64,000 bases of DNA from Mariniflexile sp. TRM1-10 (GCF_003425985.1 NZ_CP022985.1:4794326-4858325), one strand, 5' to 3'. Counted from the first letter of the stretch, positions 26,402 to 36,579 are shown. The notes: generated from the sequence alone by a model not told the origin. Made by a program: numbers and translations.

Positions 26402-27067
26402 ATGATTCAAGCAAAAAACATTCATAAATTTTATAAGGATTTAGAAGTTCTTAAGGGCGTAGACATTCATGTACAAAAAGGAGAGGTTGTTTCTATTGTA
26501 GGAGCTTCAGGTGCTGGAAAAACAACCTTACTGCAAATTTTGGGTACTTTAGACAGAGCTTCTTCCAAAGAACCTTACGAACTTACTATTAACAATGTTA
26601 GCATTAACGGACTTAACGATAAAGCTTTAGCAAAGTTTAGAAACGAACATATTGGTTTTATTTTTCAATTTCACCAATTACTACCTGAGTTCACTGCCTT
26701 AGAGAACGCTTGCTTACCCGCTTTTATAAAAGGCACCAAAAAGGCCGATGCCGAAAAACGTGCTAAAGAATTATTGGATTTTTTAGGATTATCACACCGG
26801 TACAATCATAAACCAAACGAACTTTCCGGTGGCGAACAACAACGTGTTGCCGTAGCCAGAGCGCTTATAAATAATCCTGATTTAATTTTTGCTGATGAAC
26901 CTTCTGGTAATTTAGATAGCGAATCTGCAGAAAATCTACACAGCTTGTTTTTTAAACTACGTGATGAATTCGGGCAAACCTTTGTGATTGTAACACACAA
27001 TGAAGAACTTGCCAATTTAGCTGATAGGAAGTTAGTCATGGTTGATGGGAAAATAACCAATAACTAA
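26402..27067 (+). CDS. lolD: ABC transporter ATP-binding protein, LolD-like
   Basis: 221 aa, one nucleotide-binding domain. Walker [10 protein letters not shown], signature [15 protein letters not shown], Walker [13 protein letters not shown] and H-loop VTHNEE are complete. [26 protein letters not shown] is typical of LolD/MacB-type ATPases that power lipoprotein release from the inner membrane. The permease gene is not adjacent. The exact subfamily is probable rather than certain. Confidence 0.85.
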   Translation: MIQAKNIHKFYKDLEVLKGVDIHVQKGEVVSIVGASGAGKTTLLQILGTLDRASSKEPYELTINNVSINGLNDKALAKFRNEHIGFIFQFHQLLPEFTALENACLPAFIKGTKKADAEKRAKELLDFLGLSHRYNHKPNELSGGEQQRVAVARALINNPDLIFADEPSGNLDSESAENLHSLFFKLRDEFGQTFVIVTHNEELANLADRKLVMVDGKITNN

Positions 27068-27083
27068 TAGGTTTTTAGCAAAC

Positions 27084-27120
27084 AAAAAGGGCTTATTGAA
27101 CGTTTCAATAAGCCCTTTTT
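27084..27120. terminator. Bidirectional terminator between lolD and a lipoprotein gene
   Basis: AAAAAGGGCTTATTGAA / TTCAATAAGCCCTTTTT, a perfect 17-bp stem with a three-base loop and runs on both sides, lies between convergent genes. Confidence 0.9.
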
Positions 27121-27144
27121 GTTTAATTATTGTTGTAGATTCAA

Positions 27145-27954
27145 TCAATTACCAAAAGGAAACGTTTGACCCAATATGGTAATTGTAGAGGTCGTATAAT
27201 TCAATTTGATGTCTTTTATATTCGCAACATCAATATCAAGAATACCCGATTTGATGCTTCTTGGCAATAACACAAAATGTAGTGATTCTTCAATGGTTAA
27301 CGAATATTCAACACCTTTTGAACTCACACCCGATTGGGTGCCATCTAGCATGTATTCATCGTCCCAAATATTAAAAGGTGTATCAGAACCTGCTACCCAA
27401 GTTCTAGTAGAATTCTCGGTATAGTTGATGGTTTTACCCATTTTTGTGGTTATTTTTCCATTCTCAATGACAACGGTATACTGCAAATCACCATCTGTAT
27501 TCTCACCTAAATTTTTCACATAATGCGTGCCTTCAACTTTATAATCGTTGTGGTAATAATTGTTAAAGGTGGTTGTATGCTCACTACCTTCTATACCATA
27601 CCAATTGGTTGAAACGATAGTCGCGATTCCTTTACGTGTTATACCATCTTTACATAACACACCCTCCTGATAATCTACAGTTATGGTCTTAGGAAACGTG
27701 GTTAAATCTAAGGGTTCAACGGTTATTATTGGGCCCTCGGCATTCGCTTTACTTATTTTTGAAACAGATGCTGAATTTTCGGAACTTAAAACAGCGTCGC
27801 CACTATTATTACCTGCATCTTGAAAAACCTTATTTACTATGGCATATTCGGTTAAAGCTTCCATAGCAGATGCAGAATCAACATGTGGTTTTGGATCATC
27901 TTCTTGACAACTTATAAAAAAAAGTGCAAGAATGGGGACTATCATTTTTCTCAT
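27145..27954 (-). CDS. Hypothetical lipoprotein, 269 aa
   Basis: The leader MRKMIVPILALFFISC has a lipobox cysteine at 16, followed by an acidic linker. The mature part is predicted beta-rich, with ITVDYQEGVLCKDGITRKGIATIVSTNWYG near residue 95. No catalytic motif was recognised. It resembles the many surface or periplasmic lipoproteins of Bacteroidota. Confidence 0.7.
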   Translation of the reverse strand: MRKMIVPILALFFISCQEDDPKPHVDSASAMEALTEYAIVNKVFQDAGNNSGDAVLSSENSASVSKISKANAEGPIITVEPLDLTTFPKTITVDYQEGVLCKDGITRKGIATIVSTNWYGIEGSEHTTTFNNYYHNDYKVEGTHYVKNLGENTDGDLQYTVVIENGKITTKMGKTINYTENSTRTWVAGSDTPFNIWDDEYMLDGTQSGVSSKGVEYSLTIEESLHFVLLPRSIKSGILDIDVANIKDIKLNYTTSTITILGQTFPFGN

Positions 27955-28057
27955 AATACAATGTTTTAGAAATACATTAATTTAGAGACTAAATAACGTT
28001 ATAAATTTTATTTTTAGTTTGCTCAAACACTAAAATCTCACTGTTTAAAGTTAATTT

Positions 28058-29203
28058 TTACTTTTCATCGGTAATTTTTACAGGTTTTTCCTTTTTATAT
28101 TTTCTGCCATACCATAAAAGAAAGCCTGTTACTGGTAAGGTTGCCGTAAGTAAACTAACTAGAAATGCTATAATTTTACCAGGTAATCCACCTATAGCAC
28201 CAATGTGTATATCGTAGTTCATACGCAATATTTTCTCAGCGACTTTGGTATCGCTGTATTTACCGTAAACACCAGGTGTTTCTAATTCTTCAAGGGTATT
28301 TTGATCGTAAAACCGAAAATCGGTATCATAAAAAACACCTTTACTATTTGATACTTCAACATACACGCTTGACGAATCGTTTTGGGGATAGTGCAATTCG
28401 TAACTCACGGCATTTGGCAATTCGTTTTTAAGCTTCACGATTAAATTATCAATCGCTAACGTTTCACTATCTAAATTTACCGTTTTACTTTCATTCTCTG
28501 GAATGATAAACTGAGGTACTTTTTCACCTCCTGCCGCTTTGTATACAACATACTTCATCCAATTATAAGAAATAATAGTGCCTGTAAATGCCAAAATGAG
28601 TGCAAGCGAACAGATGTAAAATCCAACAATAGCATGCAAATCGAAATTTTTACGTTTCCACCTCGTTGTTGGTTTCCACATAAATTTTAAACGCTGTTTT
28701 AGGTTTTTACGCTTTTTAGGAACCCATAAAATAAACCCAGAAATGATGATTAAGATGAAAATTAAAATCGATGTCCCAACAATTTGCTCGCCAATATCTT
28801 TTGGAAACCATAATCGCATGTGCCCTTTTAAAATAAAAGAGAAAAACCCAGAAAGATGGTTCTCAATATGCATAACATCTCCTGTGTACGGATTTAAAAA
28901 TACACTTTGATAAAACTCAGGCTTCGCGTCATAAAAAATAATTTCAATGGCTTCATTACTATTATTGAAAATGCTTCCGTGTATGGTATTGTTGGGAAAA
29001 ACTGAATTGCCTATCGTTTTAACTTCTGTTGGTGTTAAAATAGGTGCATTTTGTATTTCAACTGTATAATCATCTACATATAGACTTTCAATTTCCTCTT
29101 TAAAAGCCCAACAACAGCCTGTAATAGCCACAATAAAAACAACAACACCCGTTACTAATCCTAAAATTTTATGAAGCCAAAGAATGTTTTTTTTATATGC
29201 CAT
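28058..29203 (-). CDS. PepSY-associated membrane protein
   Basis: 381 aa from MAYKKNILWLHKILGLVTG; the frame extends 21 bases upstream but this start is typical. Four membrane segments (near 12-32, 133-155, 183-205 and 335-358) flank periplasmic PepSY domains. Such proteins work beside siderophore receptors and are thought to reduce or release iron at the inner membrane. It follows the TonB siderophore receptor in the same direction, so the two form an iron-uptake unit. Confidence 0.88.
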   Translation of the reverse strand: MAYKKNILWLHKILGLVTGVVVFIVAITGCCWAFKEEIESLYVDDYTVEIQNAPILTPTEVKTIGNSVFPNNTIHGSIFNNSNEAIEIIFYDAKPEFYQSVFLNPYTGDVMHIENHLSGFFSFILKGHMRLWFPKDIGEQIVGTSILIFILIIISGFILWVPKKRKNLKQRLKFMWKPTTRWKRKNFDLHAIVGFYICSLALILAFTGTIISYNWMKYVVYKAAGGEKVPQFIIPENESKTVNLDSETLAIDNLIVKLKNELPNAVSYELHYPQNDSSSVYVEVSNSKGVFYDTDFRFYDQNTLEELETPGVYGKYSDTKVAEKILRMNYDIHIGAIGGLPGKIIAFLVSLLTATLPVTGFLLWYGRKYKKEKPVKITDEK

Positions 29204-29262
29204 ATTCAAGTGGAAAAAGGGCAACTTAAAAAATTGCCCTTTAAAGTATTTAGTGGATAATA

Positions 29263-31686
29263 TTAAAATCTATAAGTAACATTTGCCAATAAGGTTCGTG
29301 GTGCTTGCGGATTGATGGTAGACCAACCTTTATAATATTCTTTATTGAATGCATTATTCAATTTAAGACTGATAGTGTACTTGTCGGCTGCATAAAAAAT
29401 AGAGGTATTTGCAATGGTATAGCTTGGTAAAACAAACTCACCTGTTGATGCATAATTAATAGCAAAACGATCGCTAGCACCATTCATTCCTAAACCTAAA
29501 CCAAATCCGTCTAAACTTCCTTCTTGGAATTCATAATTTGCCCATAAATTATATAGGTTTCTTGGACCAGCTTCCAAAGGTCTTCTGTTTAAAATATTTG
29601 CATTATCGGATTTTGTGGTTTCACTATAGTTATTGCTAAACCCTCCTCTTATATTTAAACCATTCACTGGATTTGCGTTAATTTCTATTTCAAAGCCTCT
29701 ACTTACCACTTCGCCTCCTTGAATTTTATTGAAGGGTGAATCTGGGTCTGTAATAACCCTATCGGTTACTTTAATATCGTAATAACTTACCGTTGCATTT
29801 AACCTGCTATTGAAAAGATTTGTTTTAACACCAAACTCTAACTGATTAGCTTGCTCTGGATTGAATGTTTTTAGTGTTTGTGGACCTGTACCTGGGTCAC
29901 CTACTAAAGCTGGAGCCACATTTTTAAAGCCATTTTGGTAATTGGCAAACAGTGATAGTTTGTTTAAAATGGGCTGAAATAATAATCCGAATTTTGGCGA
30001 AAATGTAGTTTGGTCATAATCATCGTCTGGGTTTGCTAAACTGCCTTCATTATCAAATCTATCTAAACGAAGCCCTATCATGGCTGAAAAACTTTGGGTG
30101 AAGTTTAAAACGTTTGATGCATAAACACTATAAATGTGGTATTTGGATTTTGCATTTCCAATAGCTTGTGAAGCTAAAACAGCATCAACTGCTGAGGTAG
30201 ATAATGGATAGCTGTCTGTTTCAACATCAGGAGTAAACGGATTATCGCCACTTGTATCACCTTGTGGTGTCACATTTCCATAAAATGCATAACCTGTACT
30301 GTTATTCGTTTCGGTAGCATTAAAATAATCTAGACCCACAACCATTCTGTTTCTTAATGAAGCTATTTTAAAATCGCCTATAAAGTTTTGTTGAAAGTCT
30401 GTTGTTTGCGTATTTGCATTTTGCTTGTTTAAGAAACGTGAAAATGTATTACCCCCCAAAACAAGATAATCAAACAAATAAGTATAATAACCTTTTGTTG
30501 AAGTAGAACTTTTTGAAAGCAATGTTTGTGATTGCCAAGTATCAGATAATTTGTAATCCATTTGGATTCTATAGTTCTGAGTTGGGTTTTCAAGAGATAA
30601 ATCATTACTTGTAAAAGACAGTTTATTGTTATAATTTAATTCTTTAAGATTTGCGGCTTCGGTTGGCTCACTTCTGTTTAAGAATAAAAACGTTGGGTTT
30701 GTTTGTTCCGCTTGCGTAATTTCCCCATAAAATGAAAACGATAATTTATTGCTTACTTTATATGAAAGTGACGGTGCTACAAAAAACGATTTTCTAAAGC
30801 CCGCATCTTGAAAACTTTGCTCGGTAGCATACGATGTGTTTAACCTGAAATAGATGTTATTCTCTTTATCTAAAGCCGTATTAAAATCACCCGTAACTTG
30901 GTTTAAACCATAAGTCCCCGAAGTAAATGATAGTTCGCCACCATTACCTACATAAGGTTTTTTGGTAACTACGTTTATTAAACCTCCATAAGACGTTACC
31001 GAATTACCAAATAAGGTTGCAGATGGTCCTTTTACTACCTCAATGCGCTCAATATTAGCAGGGTTAATAGTACCGTTTGTTAAACCGGGTAAACCATTTA
31101 CCAATTCTGGTTGTACTGAAAAACCCCGCAACGAATAATAGCCCGCACCATCGCCACCACGACCAGTTGATGTCCATAAATTTTCAACACCAGCTGCATT
31201 TTTAAGAGCATCATCAAAGTTTGTAACTACTTGCGATTGTAACAATTCGTTTGTAATGGTACTATATACCTGTGTGTTTTCAATATCTTTTAATGCTAAT
31301 TTAGACACGTAAGCCGTTTCTTTTCTTGAAAACTTATTGGTTCTATTTCCGTTAATAACAATTTCATCTAAAATTTCGTCACCCTCATAAAGGGTGATAG
31401 TTCCTAAATCGGTCGTTTCATTCGAGTTTAATGTAAAAGCTACTTCCTTCGTTTTAAACCCTAAGTAAGAAATAGCAAGTACATAATTTCCATCTTTAAT
31501 TCCAGAAATTTCAAAAATTCCAGACTCGTTGGTTTGTGTACCTTTTGTAGTGGTTTTGACACTAACATTAACACCAAATAGCGAGGTGTCATTATAATCC
31601 TTTATAATGCCTTTAACGGTTCCACTTTGCGAAAATCCCAAAATATTTAAGGTAAAAAAAAGAATAATGGTCAGTTGTTTTTTCAT
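29263..31686 (-). CDS. TonB-dependent siderophore receptor
   Basis: 807 aa. A signal peptide (about 1-19) precedes a carboxypeptidase-like domain (about 22-105), a plug domain (about 130-245; GYYSLRGFSVQPELVNGLPG, VVKGPSATLFGNSVTSYGGLINVVTKKP) and a 22-strand type barrel ending in TLLANVTYRF. The plug sequence and FhuE/FpvA-like barrel motifs indicate ferric-siderophore uptake. It heads an operon with the PepSY gene and is preceded by a promoter with palindromic operators at 31695-31777. Confidence 0.92.
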   Translation of the reverse strand: MKKQLTIILFFTLNILGFSQSGTVKGIIKDYNDTSLFGVNVSVKTTTKGTQTNESGIFEISGIKDGNYVLAISYLGFKTKEVAFTLNSNETTDLGTITLYEGDEILDEIVINGNRTNKFSRKETAYVSKLALKDIENTQVYSTITNELLQSQVVTNFDDALKNAAGVENLWTSTGRGGDGAGYYSLRGFSVQPELVNGLPGLTNGTINPANIERIEVVKGPSATLFGNSVTSYGGLINVVTKKPYVGNGGELSFTSGTYGLNQVTGDFNTALDKENNIYFRLNTSYATEQSFQDAGFRKSFFVAPSLSYKVSNKLSFSFYGEITQAEQTNPTFLFLNRSEPTEAANLKELNYNNKLSFTSNDLSLENPTQNYRIQMDYKLSDTWQSQTLLSKSSTSTKGYYTYLFDYLVLGGNTFSRFLNKQNANTQTTDFQQNFIGDFKIASLRNRMVVGLDYFNATETNNSTGYAFYGNVTPQGDTSGDNPFTPDVETDSYPLSTSAVDAVLASQAIGNAKSKYHIYSVYASNVLNFTQSFSAMIGLRLDRFDNEGSLANPDDDYDQTTFSPKFGLLFQPILNKLSLFANYQNGFKNVAPALVGDPGTGPQTLKTFNPEQANQLEFGVKTNLFNSRLNATVSYYDIKVTDRVITDPDSPFNKIQGGEVVSRGFEIEINANPVNGLNIRGGFSNNYSETTKSDNANILNRRPLEAGPRNLYNLWANYEFQEGSLDGFGLGLGMNGASDRFAINYASTGEFVLPSYTIANTSIFYAADKYTISLKLNNAFNKEYYKGWSTINPQAPRTLLANVTYRF

Positions 31687-31694
31687 TGGTTTTA

Positions 31695-31777
31695 TTTAGA
31701 CTTAATATAAATAATAATTTTGACGCAAAAATATATACAGAAATTAGTTTACGCAAGTTATTTAGAATAAATCTAAA
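31695..31777 (-). promoter_or_regulatory. Promoter and operator candidates of the siderophore receptor operon
   Basis: On the minus strand TTG (31754-31756) and TATTTTTG (31726-31733) are 20 bp apart, matching the Bacteroidota promoter. A palindrome TTTAGA-ATAAA-TCTAAA lies directly upstream (31761-31777), and a weaker copy TTTAGA-CTTAA-TATAAA lies in the leader (31695-31711). The pair brackets the promoter, as expected for an iron-responsive repressor of the Fur or DtxR type; which one is unknown. Confidence 0.55.
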
Positions 31778-31941
31778 CAATATTTTACAAAACATTGATT
31801 TACTATGAATTACAAAGTAGCGTTGATATATAATTAGTGAACGCGTATTGTCTTTTTTTCAAGTGGTTACAAAATGATCTTTTTGCCCCATAAAACTGAG
31901 TGAAAAAATAAGCCTATTTTTGAATTTTAAAATCGAATCTT

Positions 31942-32706
31942 TTGAATAAAAAAGAACTAAAAGACTTTCTAGATGGTAAAGTAGCACAGTACAACCATCC
32001 ACGTTTTATTGAAAGCGACCCCATTCAAATTCCGCATCAATTTTCGATAAAAGAAGATATTGAAATTGCGGGGTTTTTAACTGCTACCATAGCTTGGGGA
32101 AACCGAAAAAGCATTATTAATAATGCGAAACGGCTCATGGAGTTTCTTGATAATTCTCCTTTTGATTTTGTAATGAATCATACTGAAACCGATTTAGAAA
32201 AGCTGTACTCTTTTGTACATAGAACTTTTAATAGTGATGATTCTATACAGTTTATAAAATGCCTAAGAAACATTTATATAAACCATAACGGTTTGGAAAC
32301 TGTATTTGCTAAACATGCCGAAAAAGAGTCACTTCAAACATCTATCTCCAAATTTAAAACCATTTTTTTTGAAGTTGAACATTTACAAAGAACCCAAAAA
32401 CACGTTAGCGACCCGTTAAAAAATTCGGCAGCTAAGCGTATAAACATGTTTTTACGTTGGATGGTGAGAAACGATAAAGCTGGGGTTGATTTTGGTATTT
32501 GGAACAGCCTCTCCCCTGCTCAATTATCATGTCCGTTAGATGTCCATTCGGGTAATGTGGCGAGGAAATTGGGTTTACTTACCCGAAAACAAAATGATGC
32601 CAAAGCATTATTGGAATTAGATACGGCTTTAAGAACCTTTGATGCCAACGATCCGGTTAAATACGATTTTGCTTTGTTTGGTTTGGGGGTGTTTGAGGGG
32701 TTTTAA
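31942..32706 (+). CDS. TIGR02757 family protein (DUF2400)
   Basis: 254 aa, starting at TTG. IAGFLTATIAWGNRKSIINNAKRLM near residue 40, NMFLRWMVRNDKAGVDFGIW near residue 170 and CPLDVHSGNVARKLGLLTRKQND are characteristic. The helical fold is related to HhH DNA glycosylases, but enzymatic activity has not been established to my knowledge. Single gene. Confidence 0.9.
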   Translation: MNKKELKDFLDGKVAQYNHPRFIESDPIQIPHQFSIKEDIEIAGFLTATIAWGNRKSIINNAKRLMEFLDNSPFDFVMNHTETDLEKLYSFVHRTFNSDDSIQFIKCLRNIYINHNGLETVFAKHAEKESLQTSISKFKTIFFEVEHLQRTQKHVSDPLKNSAAKRINMFLRWMVRNDKAGVDFGIWNSLSPAQLSCPLDVHSGNVARKLGLLTRKQNDAKALLELDTALRTFDANDPVKYDFALFGLGVFEGF

Positions 32707-32737
32707 TGATTAACAAACCCAATCAGGGTTTGAACCA

Positions 32738-32768
32738 ACCCAATCAGGGTTTTAAACCCTGATTGGGT
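32738..32768. repeat. AACCCAATCAGGGTTT repeat forming a perfect hairpin
   Basis: ACCCAATCAGGGTTT is followed directly by its inverted copy. A further direct copy lies just before, at about 32717-32733. No T-run follows on the plus strand, so it looks like a dispersed intergenic repeat more than a terminator. Confidence 0.7.
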
Positions 32769-32770
32769 AA

Positions 32771-32812
32771 TTAAAAAAAACGATTGACAAACTTAAAGTT
32801 CGTCAATCGTTA
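32771..32812 (-). terminator. Terminator of the M61 protease gene
   Basis: On the minus strand AACGATTGAC arms surround a 13-base loop and are followed by a run of T residues, 28 bp after the stop codon. Confidence 0.8.
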
Positions 32813-32839
32813 ATATAAATTTTAAAATCGAGAATTACA

Positions 32840-34732
32840 TTACCCTTTTAACCAAGCTTCACGTATATTCTTTTGGGCTGGTGTGGCATCTGACTTTTCC
32901 ACAATGCTTTCACCCATTGTGTAAGTTGGTGTGGTTTTAGTTTTAACAACTACTTCTTTACCATCTCTTTCTAATTTTACTTCGACGTCTTTACCTGGTT
33001 TCCACATAAACACACCTTGTAATACTTGGTTTGCATTTTGCATGGTTAGCTCGGTACCGTCAATAGATTTAATAACGTCATTTGGCTGTACGCCATTATC
33101 AGCCCAAAAGCTGTTTTGTAAAACCATATCTGTAAAAAATATAGTGCCTGTTTGAGGATCTCCACTAACTATCGGAGCGCCATTCATCAAAATATAATTC
33201 GTTTCTATCCTGCCTTCACCAATTTCCAAACCTACTTTATTAAAAAATTCGTTGTAGTTAATTGGGATATCCCCAACCACATGTGTTGTTAAAAAATCGT
33301 GAACCGAAGGGTATGTCATACTCGAAATGTCTTCAATAAGTTTATCGTCTTCAAAAGGTTTGTCTTTACCGTATTTGTTTGATAGTTCTTTCATTAAAGA
33401 CAAAATGCCTCGGTTGCCATTACTTTCTTCACGCATTAAAATGTCTATACACATGCCAATTAACGCGCCTTTTTGATACACGTTTAAATATTGGCTTTTA
33501 TAGGGTTCTTTTAATATATTCTCACTCATGATGGTAAAACTCATGGCATCATTCAAAGACTTTGAACGTTGAATTTTTTCCATGATTTTGTTGTAGAATT
33601 CATTTTCATCTATCAACCCTTGGTTTACCTGAAATAAATTTGCAAAATACTCGGTCACACCCTCATACATCCATAAATGTTTTGAGAAGGTTGGATTGTT
33701 ATAATCGAAATAATGAACATCCTCTGAATGTACACTTAAAGGTGTTACAATATGGAAAAACTCGTGGGATACTACGTCAACCATGCTTTCTGCAAGTGCT
33801 TCTTCATCCATAGATTCTGGTAAAACGACCACTGTAGAGGTATGATGTTCTAATGCACCCATACCTTTTGGCGACTCTTCTTTTTCTTCAGACAAATACA
33901 AATAAATATCGTAGCGTGGTGTCGAATTGATATCACCTAAAAATGCTTTTTGGGCTTGCATCATCTTAAAAATGGTTTCTTTTAAAGACGTTGCAGAGTG
34001 TACTTTATTTGGGGAATATACACTTAAAACAATTTTAATATCACCTACTTGAAACTCTTCAACACTTAAATTACCATACATCATTGGGTTGTCGGTAATA
34101 TCAAAATATCTTGTTGCAAAGTAACTTGTCGTGATACTAGAACCATCTTCACTTGTTTTCGAGCCTGTATTTTGTAAAGCCGAAGTACGAACAAAATCGG
34201 CAGGAGCTGTAACATCCAATTTGTATTGGTTATTCTTTAACGAATCGAAATACCCAATAAAACCATGTAAATTAAGTACATAATTAGTTGGTTCTATATT
34301 GGTACCCGCTGGCGAAAACGGTTCTTCTTTTCCTATCCCGCCTTCTTCTTCAATATCAAAGGTATCGTTAACTAAATAGGTTATTTTATCTAATTGCTTC
34401 GCATTTTTAATAACCCATGTATTAACATCGGTTTTGGTTACAGGCATCTCGTTACCTTTATAATCAAAAGCTTTAAAATCGTCAATATACTTTCCAAAAT
34501 CACTTACCGAATAAGTACCTTGTATCACTTTTGGCAAATGATAGGTAACTGTTTCAACAGTAAAACGCCCCGGGTCAATAACTACAGGGGCTTTGTCATT
34601 TTCTACTTTTGATAAATTTATTGAAGTTTCTATGGGAAGGCTTGTCGCTAAATCATTTCCCGAAGTTTTTGTAGCACTACAGCTGGCTAATATAATACCC
34701 GCAAATAAAGCGGCTAAAGTTTTAGTATTCAT
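32840..34732 (-). CDS. M61 family metallopeptidase with PDZ domain (lipoprotein)
   Basis: 630 aa. A lipobox (ILASC, cysteine 18) suggests an anchored exported protein. The N-terminal beta domain is followed by the zinc site HEFFH at 323-327, with Glu 357 in MYEGVTEYFANL; this is the M61 (glycyl aminopeptidase-like) arrangement. A PDZ domain occupies about 530-600 (PNDVIKSIDGTELTMQNANQVL). Probably an envelope peptidase. A terminator lies downstream. Confidence 0.92.
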   Translation of the reverse strand: MNTKTLAALFAGIILASCSATKTSGNDLATSLPIETSINLSKVENDKAPVVIDPGRFTVETVTYHLPKVIQGTYSVSDFGKYIDDFKAFDYKGNEMPVTKTDVNTWVIKNAKQLDKITYLVNDTFDIEEEGGIGKEEPFSPAGTNIEPTNYVLNLHGFIGYFDSLKNNQYKLDVTAPADFVRTSALQNTGSKTSEDGSSITTSYFATRYFDITDNPMMYGNLSVEEFQVGDIKIVLSVYSPNKVHSATSLKETIFKMMQAQKAFLGDINSTPRYDIYLYLSEEKEESPKGMGALEHHTSTVVVLPESMDEEALAESMVDVVSHEFFHIVTPLSVHSEDVHYFDYNNPTFSKHLWMYEGVTEYFANLFQVNQGLIDENEFYNKIMEKIQRSKSLNDAMSFTIMSENILKEPYKSQYLNVYQKGALIGMCIDILMREESNGNRGILSLMKELSNKYGKDKPFEDDKLIEDISSMTYPSVHDFLTTHVVGDIPINYNEFFNKVGLEIGEGRIETNYILMNGAPIVSGDPQTGTIFFTDMVLQNSFWADNGVQPNDVIKSIDGTELTMQNANQVLQGVFMWKPGKDVEVKLERDGKEVVVKTKTTPTYTMGESIVEKSDATPAQKNIREAWLKG

Positions 34733-35185
34733 TAATGGCTTTTTAGAGTTTTTTTATTGACGCCCAATTTACCATTATGTTACGCATCCACATCTTAAGG
34801 TTTTGTTAAAAAGCTTAATTAACCTGAATTCTGAATTTAAAGTGCCTAAAGGTATGAGTACTTAAAGTGCACTAAAGTTATGGGTACTTAAGGTGCTCTA
34901 AGGTTATAGGTTCGGAGTTCTGTTCAAGTTTCTTGTTTCACTGTTAGATTACATGTACAATTATCTATCGTCTTAAAAAGCTTTACGCCTTTACGCCTTA
35001 GCGAGAAATATTTGTCTATCGTGTATTCTCTATGTCAATTCTCTTGTCTCTTGTCTAATCTCTTAGCTCTTATAGCTCATAATTCAAAATCATCAATCGT
35101 CAATCGTCAATCAAAAAGGCATCTTTCAAACGGTAATCCATAATTCTGAATTCTAAATTCTGATTTCATTATGTATATTCGCTGC
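34733..35185. other. Intergenic stretch of about 450 bp with low-complexity repeats
   Basis: Holds three degenerate units of GGTACTTAAAGTGCACTAAAG type (about 34838-34910), ACGCCTT repeats and a CAATCGTCAATCGTC run near 35095. No gene or RNA was recognised. It separates the divergently transcribed protease and glycosyltransferase genes and presumably contains their promoters. Confidence 0.6.
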
Positions 35186-36193
35186 ATGCAAAAACCATTG
35201 ATAAGTATTTTAACCCCTTTTAAGAATACGGAAACCTATTTAGAAGACTGTATAAATTCTATATTAAATCAAACCTACACCCATTGGGAATTACTTATTG
35301 TTGATGATGGCTCTACGGATAACAGCTATGATGTTGTAAACGCTTTCGCGGAAAAAGACAACAGGATAACACTTTTAAAAAACTCAGGAAGCGGCATTAT
35401 TGATGCGCTACAATACGCTTTTAGTAAAAGTAAAGGTGACTTTATTACCAGAATGGATAGCGACGATATCATGTTACCAAACAAATTAGAGGTTTTGCTG
35501 AATAATTTAATCACTTATGGCGAAAAGCATGTAGCGGTTGGTTTAGTTGAATATTTTAGTAAAACGGGAGTTGGTGAGGGTTATAAAAGTTATGAAACAT
35601 GGTTGAACAACCTGACTAAAACAGGAAACAATTATTCTGAAATTTATAAGGAGTGTGTGATTCCATCACCTTGTTGGATGATTCATAGAAATGATTTGAT
35701 AGCTTGTGATGCGTTTAATCCGCACCGGTATCCGGAAGATTACGATTTAACATTTCGGTTTTATAAACACAACTATAAATGCATTCCTTGTGATACGGTA
35801 TTACACCAATGGCGCGATTACAGCACACGCACTTCCAGAACCCATGTACATTACGCACAAAACCATTTTACCGAATTAAAACTAAGGCACTTTTTAGATA
35901 TTGATTATAACAAAACAAAAACATTAACCATTTGGGGTGCGGGTACCAAAGGCAAATTAATAGCCAGTATATTACTAGAAAAACATATTCCTTTTGAATG
36001 GATTTGCGATAACCCAAAAAAAATTGGAAAAGCTATTTACGGAAAAGAATTAAAAGCTTTTAATACACTTTCAAAAATTGAAAACCCTCAAAGTATCATT
36101 ACAGTAGCAAATAAAACAGCTCAGATGGAAATTAGAAGCTATTTGGAAACGCTGAATTTGAAACCCATGAAAGATTATATATTCTTTTGTTAA
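35186..36193 (+). CDS. Family 2 glycosyltransferase
   Basis: 335 aa from MQKPLISILTPFKN; an ATG 15 bases upstream is also possible. The GT-A domain shows VDDGSTDNSYDVV near residue 38 and the metal-binding MDSDD near residue 93. The C-terminal 100 residues have a nucleotide-binding look (LTIWGAGTKGKLIASILLEKHIPFEWICD), an extra domain found in some GT2 proteins. Donor and acceptor sugars cannot be deduced. Monocistronic. Confidence 0.9.
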   Translation: MQKPLISILTPFKNTETYLEDCINSILNQTYTHWELLIVDDGSTDNSYDVVNAFAEKDNRITLLKNSGSGIIDALQYAFSKSKGDFITRMDSDDIMLPNKLEVLLNNLITYGEKHVAVGLVEYFSKTGVGEGYKSYETWLNNLTKTGNNYSEIYKECVIPSPCWMIHRNDLIACDAFNPHRYPEDYDLTFRFYKHNYKCIPCDTVLHQWRDYSTRTSRTHVHYAQNHFTELKLRHFLDIDYNKTKTLTIWGAGTKGKLIASILLEKHIPFEWICDNPKKIGKAIYGKELKAFNTLSKIENPQSIITVANKTAQMEIRSYLETLNLKPMKDYIFFC

Positions 36194-36579
36194 TCCGAGT
36201 CCTTAGGGAAGGGAATTTATTTTCCATGACTTTTAATAATGAAGTCCTTTAAATTTTTCTTTTACCTACAAAACTCACATTTTGCTCCCTAATTTTGACT
36301 TTTTAAGTTCCGTATCCTTGCTGTGCAATATAAAAAAGGGGGCATTATGAAACTGGGCGGAGCGTAAAAAATAACCTCGTGGGTTATTTTAGCGAACGAG
36401 CCAGCTGGAGCAAGGTTAAATTTTTCGCTTACAAACAAAAAGTTTAAATGACTTCAATGAAAAATGTTTACTTTTGAAATGAACAATAACAGTAAAATTT
36501 ATACTTACATGTTCATTAGAGAATGACATCTGACCTATAAAAATCAATAAAATATAACAGATGAAAAATATAAAACACA
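36194..36579. other. 386-bp intergenic stretch with a strong hairpin
   Basis: AAAATAACC-TCGTG-GGTTATTTT at about 36367-36389 forms a perfect 9-bp stem, flanked by an unusually GC-rich segment (GGCGGAGCG ... CGAACGAGCCAGCTGG). No open frame of note. It could terminate the glycosyltransferase gene or be a dispersed repeat. No RNA family was recognised. Confidence 0.5.

Noticed and set aside
32738..32768. Terminator for the TIGR02757 gene
   Set aside because: The hairpin is strong but is not followed by a T-run on the plus strand, and a partial direct copy beside it indicates a dispersed repeat.
36340..36410. Group II intron domain or riboswitch remnant
   Set aside because: The hairpin and GC-rich flanks do not match the domain V pattern or any riboswitch I can recall.
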